Below, one piece after another: positions 37,694 through 47,612 of a stretch of DNA of 64,000 bases; position 1 is the first letter of the stretch, and each line of letters begins with the position of its first letter. The notes below the pieces were generated by a model. The model was not told the origin of the DNA. It worked only from the letters and a program-made list of their open reading frames with translations, and searched no databases. A program made the position numbers and the translations under genes. Source of the stretch: Actinostola sp. cb2023 (Eukaryota > Cnidaria > Anthozoa > Actiniaria > Actinostolidae); the NCBI GenBank assembly GCA_033675265.1, contig JAUJYZ010000754.1:186001-250000 (forward strand). The letters run 5' to 3'.

Positions 37694-40600
37694 AGGCACC
37701 AATAGAGTCGTTTTTGTATTAGGTTCAGTGGAAGTATAGCTAGTTCAAGGTACTTTTAAAAGGCCTGGGTTTTTGCCTAAATCATTAAAAATTCGTTAGT
37801 TGTGTTTGGAGCGGACAAATACATCGATTTTTGAATACATGATATATCTCATGAAACTTAACATTTTGGTGCATTTTTCAAGATAAGTGATGGTCACGTG
37901 ACTTGTGACGTCACGAAACACGTTACTTGGTTTGGGGTGATGGAGTTAATACCAACCAAAATGTTTTATGTGTTTTCAGCATTATCTCCAAGTGACAATT
38001 ATGAATTAGCCTTAACACCTGGAAAAGGAGATATGAAATGCTGAAAACGCATAAAACATTTTGGTTAGTATTGTCTCCATCACCCCAAACCAAAAAACGT
38101 GTTTCGTGACGTCACAAGTCACGTGACCCATCCCTTATCTTCCAAAATCCACCAAGATGTTAAGTTTCATGAGATATATCATGTATTCAAAAATCGTTTC
38201 ATTATTCTGTTCCAAACACAACTGAGGCAAATTTAATGTTTTAGGCAAATTCTTTAAAAAAAACCTGGCATTCTGATTGGTTGAGCAATGATTTTGCGCG
38301 ATGTGATTGGTTGAATAGATGCTCAGGAGAGTTGAGGCACGGGTCTCAAACATTTCAAAATGGCGGCTTTAAAAACAAGAGGGGTGGTCTATTTCTTTTC
38401 CTTTTTGTGATTATTCACTGAAACTTTGACAAATGTAATAAAGTCGAAACCTTAGCCTTTGTATATAGTTGTTTCTATGGAAACATGTAATCTGACCTTT
38501 GACCTTCAATTTCAAAATTTTACATAAAAGTCTCCTGGAGGACAATAAAAAGTTTTCGTAGGGTGGATATTTCTATGTGAATAAATCAGAGTTAGTGGGT
38601 AGTCTCTTGGTCTAATTTGAAAATTTGTTTAACTTGTGTGGAAGTCTCATTAAGGTACACATGAAATTTGATACTCTTTGTTTTCTTCTTTGTTATAATA
38701 TTATTTCATGATATCTAATTGGAGCGATAAACTTGAAGGCATATAGTATCATATAGAATGTTTCATAATCCAATACATCAACATTTTTCCATACTCCCGA
38801 GGCCTTGAAAGTTATTTTTCAAAACTTCAGTTCAAAGGTCAAGTATGCTGTCACCATGGTTACCATATTAACAAAAATTAACAAAGCGTTAATCTTAATG
38901 ATGTGTCCTAAATTGTAGTCTCTACAGTAAAACTAGATGATATTACAGTCATTCTAAGCTTTATGGGCGTGGTCGTCTTGGACCCGTGCCTTAATGCCCC
39001 TGAGTGTCTTCGATTCCATACCGTGACCGTAACTCCGTGCCGTAGTTTTCCCACTCATACGAAAACGACCCTATTGAATGGTTTTCTATGCATGGAATAC
39101 GCGCGAATATATTTCTCGCAATTCTTGCACCACGCACCCAATACTCGATACTATACTCAATACTTACGAATACATGTCTTTGCGTTACATACTTGGCTGT
39201 CCCATATGGCCCAACATTTGGCATTATTCCAGTCCTTACAACCGCGGATTCTGTACCTTTTTCCTGATCCACATGTCTTAGTACAAGATGACCATGATCC
39301 CCATTTCGTGTAAGGATCTAGCAGTGTCAGAAATGTGACAAATTAATGTTCCTGGGGAGATCGTGACCATATTAATTTGTAAAGCGTTGTTTTACGATTG
39401 ATATTTGCGCAATATAAATGAATAAATTATTATTATTATTATTATTGTTAAAACTTTAAAACGCTCAACAATCATGATCGTCAGTTGCACTAACATTTCA
39501 GGAATGTACTACTGAGACTCATCTACAATCGTTTTTTGAGTATTGTTCAAGCGGAATTTAGCGTCACATTTGTGAAATATTAGATATGAAAAATACCTAT
39601 TTTGGTAAACCATTTTGTATACGGCTGTAGCTCAGTAGGATTTAAAATGAATAGGCTAGCTTTCTTGCCTGGATGTTTTCAAGACAATTAAATCAGAACT
39701 TAAATTAAATCAGAAGATCCATACGGAATGATCATAGGCAAAACAGGTTTTCCTTGCGCATGCACAGTTACCTGCGCAAGACGGTTTCTTGCATGATAAC
39801 TTCTCCACTGTTTTGAGAGTACATTTGCTCTTTGTTTCCAGCAGACATTGTCTTCTACGGATTTGAACTCCCTTTCCACACGTAACCGAGCACTTACTCC
39901 AATTGCTCCAAGACGAGTAAGGTTTCCCTGCAGAAAATTGGAAACACTTCTTTAAATTTATGTAGAACTGTTGGCTCAGTTGGTTGAGTACCGGTCTATT
40001 GTGCGGGAGCCAGTTCGTGGTTCGAGTCCCGGCCGGACCATTACTCAGGGTCTTAAATAATTGAGGAGAAGGTGCTGTCTTTGTAATTACGGGTCACTGT
40101 TGGTCGAGTCTGTGAACTACCCAGTAGAACTCTCCCCAAAAGAAACTTTATTGAGTACGAATTAATTAAAACTGAGAATTTAAACTCTGGCCCTCTATTA
40201 AGCGGTCACTTGCCATTTCTGAATACTCACCGACTGAATACTCACCGAAGTTCTCAAGGCTGTAAACATTATATGCAAAAAGACCACCAATGCCACCATA
40301 GCAAAAACGCGATACTCCATCCTGATTATACAGGCTAAGACCTTGGGGGCCCCATCGACACTCGCCAAACCTTTGGATAGCAAAATATTTGTATCCCTTG
40401 TCCTTGGCTGCACGTGCGCATGCGCTGATGACGTGACTCATATCAGGCCATTTCCTCCAATCAACTTTGAGTTTCATGTCCAAGTACTTTACTGGGAATG
40501 GTTTGGGTTTGGTGTGCGATTTGAAGCAACCGTGGCTCTTTGGATTAATTTCTTTAGTGATAAAGGAAATACACATCTGTATACGTGTGAGATCAAGCTT

Positions 40601-41756
40601 TTCAGTATAGATTTGTTCTATCTGTTGTGAATTTTTAATCAACATTTAACTGATTTGGCAAAACAGATAGAAATTGAGGGAAAGTTAAGGTGCATGCTAT
40701 AAAGATACCCATAAAGTTCTTCAGAGCGTACGTTAGCCCCAGAAAGAACTGTATGGTGGAGAATACTGCATGGTGGAGAACACTGTATGGTGGAGAACAC
40801 TGTTTGGTGGAGAAAACTGTATGGTGGAGAACACTGTATGGTGGAGAACACTGTATGGTGGAGAACACTGTATGGTGGAGAACACTGTATGGTGGAGAAA
40901 ACTGTATGGTGGAGAATACTGTATGGTGGAGGACACTGTATGGTGGAGAACACTGTATGGTGGAGAACACTGTATGGTGGAGAACACTGTATGGTGGAGA
41001 ATACTGTATGGTGGAGAACACTGTATGGTGGAGAAACCTGTATGGTGGAGAAAACTGTATGGTGGAGAACACTGTATAGGGGAGAACACTGTATGGCGGA
41101 GAACACTGTATGGTGGAGAACACTGTATGATGGAGAACACTGTATGGTGGAGAACACTGTATGGTGGAGAACACTGTATGGTGGAGAACACTGTATGGTG
41201 GAGAAAACTGTATGATGGAGAAGACTGTATGGTGGAGAAACTGTATGATGGAGAACACTGTATGGTGGAGAAGACTGTATGGTGGAGAACACTGTATGGT
41301 GGAGAACACTGTATGGTGGAGAACACTGTATGGTGGAGAAACTGTATGGTGGAGAACACTGTATGGTGGAGAATACTGTATAGGGGAGAACACTGTATGG
41401 CGGAGAACACTGTATGGTGGAGAATATTGTATGGTGGAGAAAACTGTATGGTGGAGAAACGGTATGGTGGAGAATACTGTATGGTGGAGAATACTGTATA
41501 GTGGAGAACACTGTAGGGTGGAGAACACTGTAGGGTGAGAACACTGTAGCGTGGATAACACTATAGGGTGGAGAACACTATATGGTGGAGAACACTATAT
41601 GGTGGAGAATATTGTATGGTGGAGAAAACATTTGGGGGTTCGCTGAAGTGAATTTGACGGAAGTTTATTTACTTTCAGTTTGAACCAGTGTCAGACAACA
41701 TGTTGCCGCGAACGCAATCACGATGAACAGTACTAGTGCCACTTTTGACATCGTCC
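26449..41756 (-). CDS. Giant secreted PAN/WSC-like - 23x TSP1 - tyrosinase protein (29 coding exons, 1813 aa)
   Basis: Exons in transcript order: 41751-41673, 40551-40246, 39927-39772, 39317-39168, 36714-36526, 36176-36000, 35318-35145, the 17-exon array 34573-30417, 30176-30006, 29660-29492, 28672-28135, 27438-27246 and 26681-26449. All have GT-AG borders and compatible phases, totalling 5442 nt. Residues 1-26 are a signal peptide ([19 protein letters not shown]). Residues 27-128 are a four-cysteine PAN/WSC-like domain. Residues 129-1436 are 23 TSP1 repeats, with WxxWxxW (C-mannosylation) and CSASCGGG (matches the O-fucosylation consensus CxxS/TCxxG). The Cys-rich linker is about 1437-1493. 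The tyrosinase domain follows, with CuA H1505, H1514, H1523 and CuB H1641, H1645, H1667. The C-terminus (YISPKSL) lacks the charged tail of the short paralogues. TSP1 repeats usually bind matrix glycans or proteins, so an oxidase anchored in extracellular matrix is the likely role (inference). No transcript confirms that all exons join. Confidence 0.88.
26689..26906. repeat. AATAAT-rich microsatellite next to a splice acceptor
   Basis: (AATAATAAT)n in the last intron of the TSP1-tyrosinase gene. It begins about 6 nt from the acceptor of the final exon. Confidence 0.92.
27901..28094. mobile_element. Palindromic MITE of the GGAACCTCTATATAACGG family
   Basis: Termini AATGGAACCTCTATATAACGG and CCGTTATATAGAGGTTCCACT, in the intron after the copper exon. 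Confidence 0.85.
28925..29292. mobile_element. Palindromic element with G-tract / C-tract ends
   Basis: A poly-G tract followed by ACTCCCATATATAAAGTGG is mirrored by CCACTTTATATATGGGAGT and a poly-C tract. It lies in the intron between the linker and copper exons. Confidence 0.85.
29295..29440. mobile_element. Palindromic fragment, ACGGTACGGTACCG family
   Basis: GTTACGGTACGGTACCGTGAC and CGTACCGTAACCGTTCCGTA flank TTCTGGTTGGTTGAG and TGATTGGTTGAATAG. Related pieces lie at 38270-38330, 39000-39070 and 61550-61600. Confidence 0.7.
29492..29660 (-). CDS. Cys-rich linker / tyrosinase N-terminal exon of the TSP1-tyrosinase gene
   Basis: The exon is phase 1 in and phase 2 out, and encodes [24 protein letters not shown], then [16 protein letters not shown]. 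It aligns with the linker exons of the short tyrosinases (RCRPGVQHFDRC, CECSSDGTRVNC, MSRRERKRYVEA) and links the last TSP1 to the copper domain. Five cysteines in a compact C-x(n)-C-x3-C-x-C-x(n)-C layout resemble a small VWC-like knot (inference). Confidence 0.85.
30006..30176 (-). CDS. Last TSP1 exon (repeat 23) of the TSP1-tyrosinase gene
   Basis: This is a 171-nt phase 1-1 exon like the array but diverged: [38 protein letters not shown]. It sits outside the homogenised block and resembles repeats 4-5 in part, so it may be an older repeat flanking the recent amplification. Confidence 0.88.
30417..34573 (-). repeat. Array of 17 near-identical TSP1 exons with mini-introns (TSP1 repeats 6-22)
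   Basis: Each exon is exactly 171 nt, phase 1-1, and encodes 57 residues of the type [18 protein letters not shown] with [15 protein letters not shown]. Exon starts (5' end on minus) are 34573, 34325, 34075, 33827, 33577, 33329, 33081, 32833, 32585, 32335, 32085, 31837, 31586, 31338, 31086, 30837 and 30587. Introns are 77-81 nt and fall into two sequence types, called A (contains AAATATAAATGCAAC on plus) and B (contains ATCCATCAATTCATCG). None of the 17 exons has a stop or frameshift. Variation is concentrated in the second and third Trp context (NQWGA, KSWGA, KPWSV) and at one residue before the last Cys (GANRC, GANAC, GANPC). Confidence 0.93.
35145..39927 (-). CDS. Five divergent TSP1 exons (repeats 1-5) of the TSP1-tyrosinase gene
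   Basis: Exons are 39927-39772, 39317-39168, 36714-36526, 36176-36000 and 35318-35145, all phase 1-1 and each one complete TSP1 domain. Motifs include [55 protein letters not shown] and [12 protein letters not shown]. Repeats 1 and 2 lack the TNPxPANGG loop of the later repeats and are the most divergent. Repeats 3-5 grade towards the array consensus. Their introns are long (0.4-2.5 kb) and full of MITEs, unlike the 77-81-nt introns of the array. Confidence 0.88.
35590..35868. mobile_element. Palindromic element between TSP1 exons
   Basis: AGTGTGACTACACCAACCTAG at 35590 is mirrored by TTGGTTGGTGTAGTCGCACT near 35847-35866. It is intronic. Confidence 0.8.
36288..36475. mobile_element. Palindromic element (188 nt) between TSP1 exons
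   Basis: CACAGTTCCCTGCGCCATCTT and AAATGGCGCAGGGAACTGTG are ends of arms of about 80 nt containing GAGACCAACGGTGACCTTGC. Confidence 0.88.
37276..37695. mobile_element. Element bounded by poly-G and poly-C tracts
   Basis: Begins with a G-tract and ACTCCCAATAATTAC. It carries CCAGGTTTTGGGCC and CAGGTTTTCGAGTG internal repeats and ends in long poly-C tracts (37639-37693). It resembles the 28.9-kb element. Confidence 0.65.
37755..38262. mobile_element. Palindromic element (about 500 nt)
   Basis: The arms share TACATGATATATCTCATGAA, GTCACGTGACTTGTGACGTC and AAAACATTTTGGTTRGTAT; the centre is near 38010. Confidence 0.85.
38265..39070. mobile_element. Composite inverted-repeat element
   Basis: CATTCTGATTGGTTGAGCAAT and GAGGCACGGGTCT on the left pair loosely with GGACCCGTGCC near 38979. 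The right end GTAGTTTTCCCACTCATACG also occurs near 29420 and 61550. Confidence 0.55.
39385..39450. repeat. SINE-like 3' tail
   Basis: TACGATTGATATTTGCGCAAT followed by AATTATTATTATT. The reverse complement recurs at 42470-42490. The pattern resembles a SINE tail with a trinucleotide-repeat end. Confidence 0.5.
39966..40160 (+). mobile_element. tRNA-derived SINE
   Basis: The A box TGGCTCAGTTGGTTGAG and B box GGTTCGAGTCCC are spaced as in a tRNA, followed by a non-tRNA body (ACTCAGGGTCTTAAATAATTG). I recall very similar SINE bodies in anthozoan genomes. It lies in the intron between the PAN-like exon and the first TSP1 exon. Confidence 0.75.
40231..40551 (-). CDS. PAN/WSC-like Cys domain exon of the TSP1-tyrosinase gene
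   Basis: The exon enters and leaves in phase 1 and encodes about 102 residues, with cysteines in GCF, SACARAA, GECRWG and RFCYGG. The core [16 protein letters not shown] resembles PAN/WSC-type extracellular domains that bind carbohydrate or protein; the exact family is uncertain. It has two tandem donors 15 nt apart (GTGAGTATTCAGTCG repeated), so the exon can end at 40246 or 40231 without changing frame. Confidence 0.75.
40748..41640. repeat. 17-bp minisatellite, about 50 copies
   Basis: The unit is GTATGGTGGAGAACACT with occasional AATACT, AAAACT and TAGGGG variants. It lies in the intron after the signal-peptide exon. Because 17 is not a multiple of 3 and the unit has no stop in most frames, long ORFs appear on both strands. 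Confidence 0.97.
41673..41756 (-). CDS. First coding exon of the TSP1-tyrosinase gene: signal peptide, preceded by a splice acceptor
   Basis: The exon encodes [19 protein letters not shown] and ends in phase 1 at a GTAAAT donor after LVQTE. A pyrimidine-rich stretch and CAG acceptor sit 5 nt upstream of the ATG, so transcription probably begins at a non-coding exon further up (above 41756). The 79-nt coding length and phase match the first coding exon of all three short tyrosinases. Confidence 0.85.
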
Positions 41757-44094
41757 CTGTATGAAAACAATGACAAGTGTTTTTAAACAACAATTCAGTG
41801 GTATTTTCATATCACAAAATAGCTTATGCTGGATTGAAGGATAAATGGATAAATCTGAAAATATACAGTAGATAGGAATAAGAATGGATCGATAAACCTT
41901 TGGATGAAGATAAGAGGCAAATGCAAAGAGCGTGCGTGTAAGAAAGCAAGAATAACAGCGCAGCAAACACCGGAATAGCAAACCTTGGAAATTAATTGGA
42001 AATAGTTTTCAATTTCCTGCAAGCTTTTGGACATTTCTGGAAATTCTTTGGAAATTCAATTTCCAATAAATCAATTCCAACGAAATTCCAAGACTTTTCC
42101 CCTATTGAATTACAGCCTGAACTAACGTGTGAACGTGTTACTCGAATGAATAAGCAAACAAATTAATAAATATTGACAAGTCTAATTGTTAAATATATAT
42201 TAGGCCACATTCCTTAGTGTTGCCAAGGGCAACGATACTAAATGAAGCTAACACTAAAACTAACAAGCAAAAAAATATGAAGCGAATTCATTTGACAGTT
42301 TGTACTGATAAATAATAATAATAATAAGTTATTCATTCAACTTATTCATTCACTGATGATGACCCAATGGTCGAAAACGTTTTGAACACATTTTAAACCT
42401 TCAAGCCTTTTAATTTATTTATTACAAATTTACAGCAATTATATTATGTACATTATTTATTTATTGTGCGCAAATATCAATCGTAAAAATTTTCAAATGC
42501 GCATTACAATGGTATGCAATAATAATATTTAAAAATATATAAAATAAAAATAAAAATAATAATAAAATATGGAAATATAATGATAACATAACTTTTTTTA
42601 ATAAATGCCCTCAGGAGCATAGTAGGGAACACATCGACAACCAGTTGCTCTCGGCAATGATATCGGACTGAAAGGATTTTCGTGTTTTCTCATCTCAACA
42701 CAATGTAATTAGTCATTCACATGGCATGGAGATCAAACACACAACGACAATGCGCACGTACAACTGCGATTACTGAAGTTTCCCGGGCGACAAAATGTTA
42801 GGAAGGGATAGCACTCGTGGTTTGTCTGCCATGATGAGCGTCACGACTGTGCAATTACTTGCATTTGTTAACTTTTCTGGTTTCAAAACTATTATATTTT
42901 GACATCAACTTAGAAATAAATTAAGACGGAAATTCACTGATTCATTTGGGAAAGTTATACTTGAAATATTTTACTGAATTGGATTGGAAAACTCATAGTG
43001 AAAGTTAAGATTTCTTTAAAAACAGTCTATGTACTATGAACTATTGTTCTACCCTATCAGTTGATATGTCCCCCGCCCAGTCTGTCCTTTTGTTTTTCAT
43101 TCAGTTTTGGTTTATATAACTTGGTTGCGCAATTATAGATGATAATTAAATGTCTTTCACAAGTTTTAAGATCAAAGTTGCGTCCACCTCATTGCTCTAT
43201 ATGAATTGCCCACTGAAATGGCTTCACCCAAGTTTAAATCAGTACTAAATTAAGGAATATAAATAAAAGAATATAAATGGAAACTAGCGAGCTAGTACAC
43301 TAGTATGGACTGCGTCGGTGTATACTGATGGTAAGTTCAAAAGTTAAAGAAAATATATAACACCGTAAAAAGTAAAATACAATTTATACCGACACAAAAT
43401 TTGAGTATCAATGATAAAAGAAGGAAGCGTTCTTCAGTTCCTGTCATCCGTGCTTCAGTCATCTACATATTCAGGTACTGACCTATTTCAAAAACGTTGA
43501 TAACGGCCGATCTGATGATCTGATCTCAAAGGTTTTCCGGCTTCGCTCAACTTGAAGGATCAGTGTGGCAGTACATACAACTGTTCCGTAATTAAACTCA
43601 CAGTTGATCTCTACAATTCATTTCTCGGTCTGAGAACATCCATTTCAGATCGCCAGTACGTTATTAACATTATTGCCTTGAAGCAATATGATGATGAACA
43701 CGTTATTCCCTTGCACTCATCAGTTGTCCGTTGACCCAACCCTAGCTATCTATAAAAGTTTACTTTACCTCAGGATCCACTTGTGATCGCTCAATCCAAA
43801 AGCACGCTCAAGATATATATACAGTGTGTTCTGCTGCCAGTGCAGTTGTGAGCCTGGGAGGTACCATGCCAGGAATCCAATAGTTTCTTGACGTAGACAA
43901 GTCGTGATAAATGAAGCAATAAATATGGAATTTTTAGTTCCACATTTAGACATTTTCTCAAACAATTCAAACCACGGTTTCTATGGTTACTGCTGATGGG
44001 CTCTATTAGTTTTTGCCTTGACCTTTGGAGGCAATTCTAATTCCCTGGCAAACTCAAGTATATTCATAGACTACAGTTGGCGTAACAGTATACT
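41757..44094. other. Intergenic; no gene recognised
   Basis: This would hold the promoter and 5' UTR exon of the TSP1-tyrosinase gene, which I cannot locate. It includes AAT microsatellites (42310-42330, 42520-42570) and a SINE-like tail. Short ORFs have no recognisable domain. Confidence 0.45.
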
Positions 44095-44768
44095 CTACAG
44101 GGGCGTAGCGTGCATATATGCACATACGCACGTGCGTACAATTTAAAATCCTTAAAATACAAATATTATATGAAGGATAAAAAAGAAATAAATAAAAAAG
44201 AAATCTAAGACCAAATCTTAACAGCTGACTCAGTGTAAACTTCCTGGAAACTACTCTCAGAAGGTAGGAAATGCTATTTCAGAGACCCTATATTTCAAAA
44301 AATTTCGGGGAGTATGCCACCGCACCCCCTATCAGATCTCGCGTTCGCCGCTCGTCAAAGAGTATCTGCAGCGACGTAGTCGTCTCTCGACCAGTGAAAA
44401 TCCCGGAGAAAACATGTAGCAGCCCCAGTGAACAGTCTCTCAAACAAAATAAATACCAAAAAACCCGGCTTCGCCTATCGTGTTGTTATATCGCTAATAG
44501 ACCTCGGTAACAGTATATAAGCTTTATATAAATCCTTTACATAAATCCCAAAAAAAACTGAGTGATAGATGCATTTTACTATGTATTTATGTAGCGAGAA
44601 AGTCCGCTGGAAAACGAAGAAAATGGTATTTCCAAGACACTAGATTTCTAAATTTCCAGGGGGGGGGGGGGGGGGGGGGCATGCCCCCTCACCCCCCTAG
44701 AAACTCACGCCTTCCGCTCTCGTAGCTCTGTGCGTACATTGGAAAAAAAGCACGCTACGCCCCTGCTC
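44095..44768. mobile_element. Element with TIR AGGGGCGTAGCGTGC and an internal poly-G tract
   Basis: CAGGGGCGTAGCGTGC at the left and GCACGCTACGCCCCTG at the right. Part of the interior (AGGAAATGCTATTTCAGAGA) recurs near 46935. Confidence 0.8.
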
Positions 44769-45070
44769 TAGTTCTAGCTGCACGTACACATTGTATCCCA
44801 AGACTAACCGCTTGGTTCTGCTTGCTTCCATTCTGGCCTTGTAGCTCTAGGCTAACGTACCCTCTGAATAACTTTATGGCTATCTTTATTGCACGCACTT
44901 TAACTTTCCCTCAATTCAATTTCCATCTGTCTAGTTTACCAATGCTAGTTACTTTCTTTCAATACAGTATTCAGTGTATAAGTTTCTAAGTTGACTGACT
45001 TTGTCGGATCGAACCATATTCATGAAACTCTCCAAGTACGTTTTTATTTTTTCTCATTCAATGAACTTTA

Positions 45071-45260
45071 GTTTAAAAAACACTTTACGGTCATAAAATT
45101 GAAGAAATCAATTTCAAGGACACGTTCAAAATGGATGACTTCACTCTTCCGCAGTAATCAGTATAGTTTAAAAAACACTTTACGGTCATAAAATTGAAGA
45201 AATCAATTTCAAGGACACGTTCAAAATGGATGACTTCACTCTTCCGCAGTAATCAGTATA
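45071..45260. repeat. Direct duplication, two 95-bp units
   Basis: GTTTAAAAAACACTTTACGG through AGTAATCAGTATA occurs twice back to back with no visible differences. Confidence 0.93.
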
Positions 45261-45589
45261 TCATTAGTTGACTATCCGTGTGGGAGATGGTTCCCATGGT
45301 GATTGCCATGGTTACTTGACTGTTCCAGAAACAAACAAACATTTGAAGCAATTATGAATTAAGTTTGTTGTTGCTCTACTCGATTCAATTTTTGTCGATT
45401 AAATGTTTATTCTGAAATTCTCGAGCACAAATAAAGTTATTTATTATTTTTTTGTTTTTTTATTCACCTCAACCATCTCTTGCCTCAACTGAACTCAACT
45501 CGCGTTCACCTTATTCACACATATACCTTTAGTTAATATATACCTCATAATAATTTATTAATTAACCGAGCGCGAAGTCAGTTTTTTCT

Positions 45590-45805
45590 CACGACGCGGG
45601 CCTTATGGCCCGCCAAGCGCGCAGCGCGCGGGCCATAAAAAGTGGGGGGAAACGAGGATCCATAACTTCCCGTACGGCGACCGAGCAAGCGAGGTTAATA
45701 AGATATCAGAAAAGTAAGGAAAAAGCTATATAATGATTATATAGCTTTTTCCTTACTTTTCTGTTTTCCGCTGGCCGTACGGGAAGTTACGGCCCGCTAA
45801 TTGAC
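45590..45805. mobile_element. Palindromic element with a GC-rich end
   Basis: AACTTCCCGTACGG and CCGTACGGGAAGTTACGGCC flank perfect inner arms AGAAAAGTAAGGAAAAAGCT. The left end carries GCGCGCAGCGCGCGGGCC. Confidence 0.75.
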
Positions 45806-46072
45806 CAATAAGAGCGCGCGTAGTATCTGTGTTATATAATAAAATAATATATTTAATTTGTTTATTTATATATAGCGCCAGGCGCGGATCCAGGATGAAT
45901 TTTTGGCGGGAAAACTTACAGCACCCGGCGCGTTTGGTCATTTTAGGCGGGAAAATGTAGTAAATCGGTAAGCAAACCTCAGCTTCACCTCATTTCGGTG
46001 ACTGCATATATATATATAATATATTAAATATCTGTTCGAGTATACGTAATTCAAATCAATCATTAAGTCCAG

Positions 46073-47113
46073 CAGGCCCGTAGCAGGGAGAAGGGCCAGG
46101 GGGGCCCGGGCCCCCCAATAATTTTAGCTAGCTATCGCTGATTCCATAAAATCAGTAAAATTTGTAAGTGACGGTCTTGACACCGTTCGAGAAATAAGAA
46201 ATAATAATAACAATATAATAATAACTTTATCAGTATATAGCGCTTTTACATAAACAGTACAAAGCATTTATTTACAACTACTACAAGAAAACCTCCGTAA
46301 TCCAATATAACCGTAACATTATAAATTTATAATTTATTTAACTGGTTAAGAAATCCCCTCAAAGAAATGCAAAATTGGTTAAAATCCGAACTGACACTGA
46401 AAATGAATCCAAAGACGTCCATGCTTTGTGTCCTTGGTGGACAAGGCGGCATATTTTTGCGAGCCCGAGACGCTTCACCGATTTCCTTAGTTTTGAAAAT
46501 TCGAGATTCTGGAACGGCTTTTTGCGAAGAAAGACAGGAAACGAGACTTCGAGACCCGCGAACTGAATTTGACCGACTTTTTGCGGGGACCATCGACATG
46601 CACCCCTATATTTGGCACTGAATGGAACTGTTAGTGTTGTTAGTGTACGTAGGGTCGTAGTTGATTTATATTGTGCAACACTGACTGCATGATTCGAGCA
46701 TATAATGAATGAGTACAATATGTCAGTTTGCTCCAATAACATATCCATGGTTTTGCGTCTGGTATGCGGAACAGTAAATCTCGTTTGAAAAGCTGTAAAT
46801 CACGTACATCATAATTATGTACACATAACATATGATTTATACACGTCTGCAGCCCCTCAAATGCCCTGCGATTCGGTCAAAAGATCGATTATTTGTTTGT
46901 CAGTCTAAATTTGTTGGAAATTACTTTCAGAATGAGACAGGAAATGCTGTTTCAGAGACCCTATACCTCAACAATATCCGGGATCATCAGTAACAAACTC
47001 AAACCTAGGAGCACCCCCCTAGGAGCTCGCGACTTTGCCGCTCGTCAGATTGTGCCCGCCCCGCCCCCCCCCCCCCCCCCCCCAATAATTTTGCCCTTGC
47101 TACGGGTCTGTTA
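46073..47113. mobile_element. Element of about 1 kb with TIR CAGGCCCGTAGCAGG
   Basis: CAGGCCCGTAGCAGGGAGAAG at the left and CCCTTGCTACGGGTCTG at the right; the GGGCCCCCCAATAATTTTAG-like subterminal text is mirrored next to the poly-C tract. An inner block (46400-46590) recurs in a related inverted form at 51895-52090. Confidence 0.7.
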
Positions 47114-47206
47114 ACAAATACCATAGGGAGTGGGTGGGGAAGATTCAACCCCCTCACACAAATCTGAATTTTTCGCGACACGTACGCTGATTTCGTGAAT
47201 TTGGAT

Positions 47207-47612
47207 TACCGTAAATGCTCGATTTAACTCCCCGGGCGCTTATAATTTTTTTAGACCTCTAGGGGGAGGCGCTTATTCGATGGGGGCGCTTATTGGAAGC
47301 AGGGCGCTTATTTCTTTTCTCAGATGTTGAACTCAATGTTTTCTTTATTATTATACCAGAATACGGTACTGTAACATACATACATGTATACAGTGAATAA
47401 AAATAGTAAACATGTACCGTGCGGTACTTGGTAAACGCAAGTTTTATTTTATTAAATGATACAAGAGAGTTGTTTCTGCATTTCTTTTAGGGAGAGGGGG
47501 CACTTATTGGAAGGGGAGCGCTTGTAAATTTTTTAGACCTCTAGGGGGAGGCACTTATTCAAGGGGGGACGCTTATTGGAAGCAGGGCGCTTAATCTAGC
47601 ATTTACGGTATT
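47207..47612. mobile_element. MITE with TIR TACCGTAAATGCT
   Basis: TTACCGTAAATGCTCGATTTA and TAATCTAGCATTTACGGTA bound GGGGGAGGCGCTTATTCGA-type internal repeats present twice. Confidence 0.85.

Noticed and set aside
39966..40040. Functional tRNA gene
   Set aside because: The A and B boxes are present, but the acceptor and anticodon stems do not pair cleanly, and it is followed by a SINE body.
40635..41561. Long ORFs on both strands (up to 308 codons) with [15 protein letters not shown] or [15 protein letters not shown] repeats
   Set aside because: They are a by-product of a stop-free 17-bp repeat lying in an intron; both strands and several frames are open, which is expected by unit composition.
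43765..43965. Minus-strand ORF starting MFEKMSKCGTKN with a donor-like GTAAAG at the end
   Set aside because: A start and a possible donor exist, but no downstream exon, signal peptide or recognised domain supports a gene.
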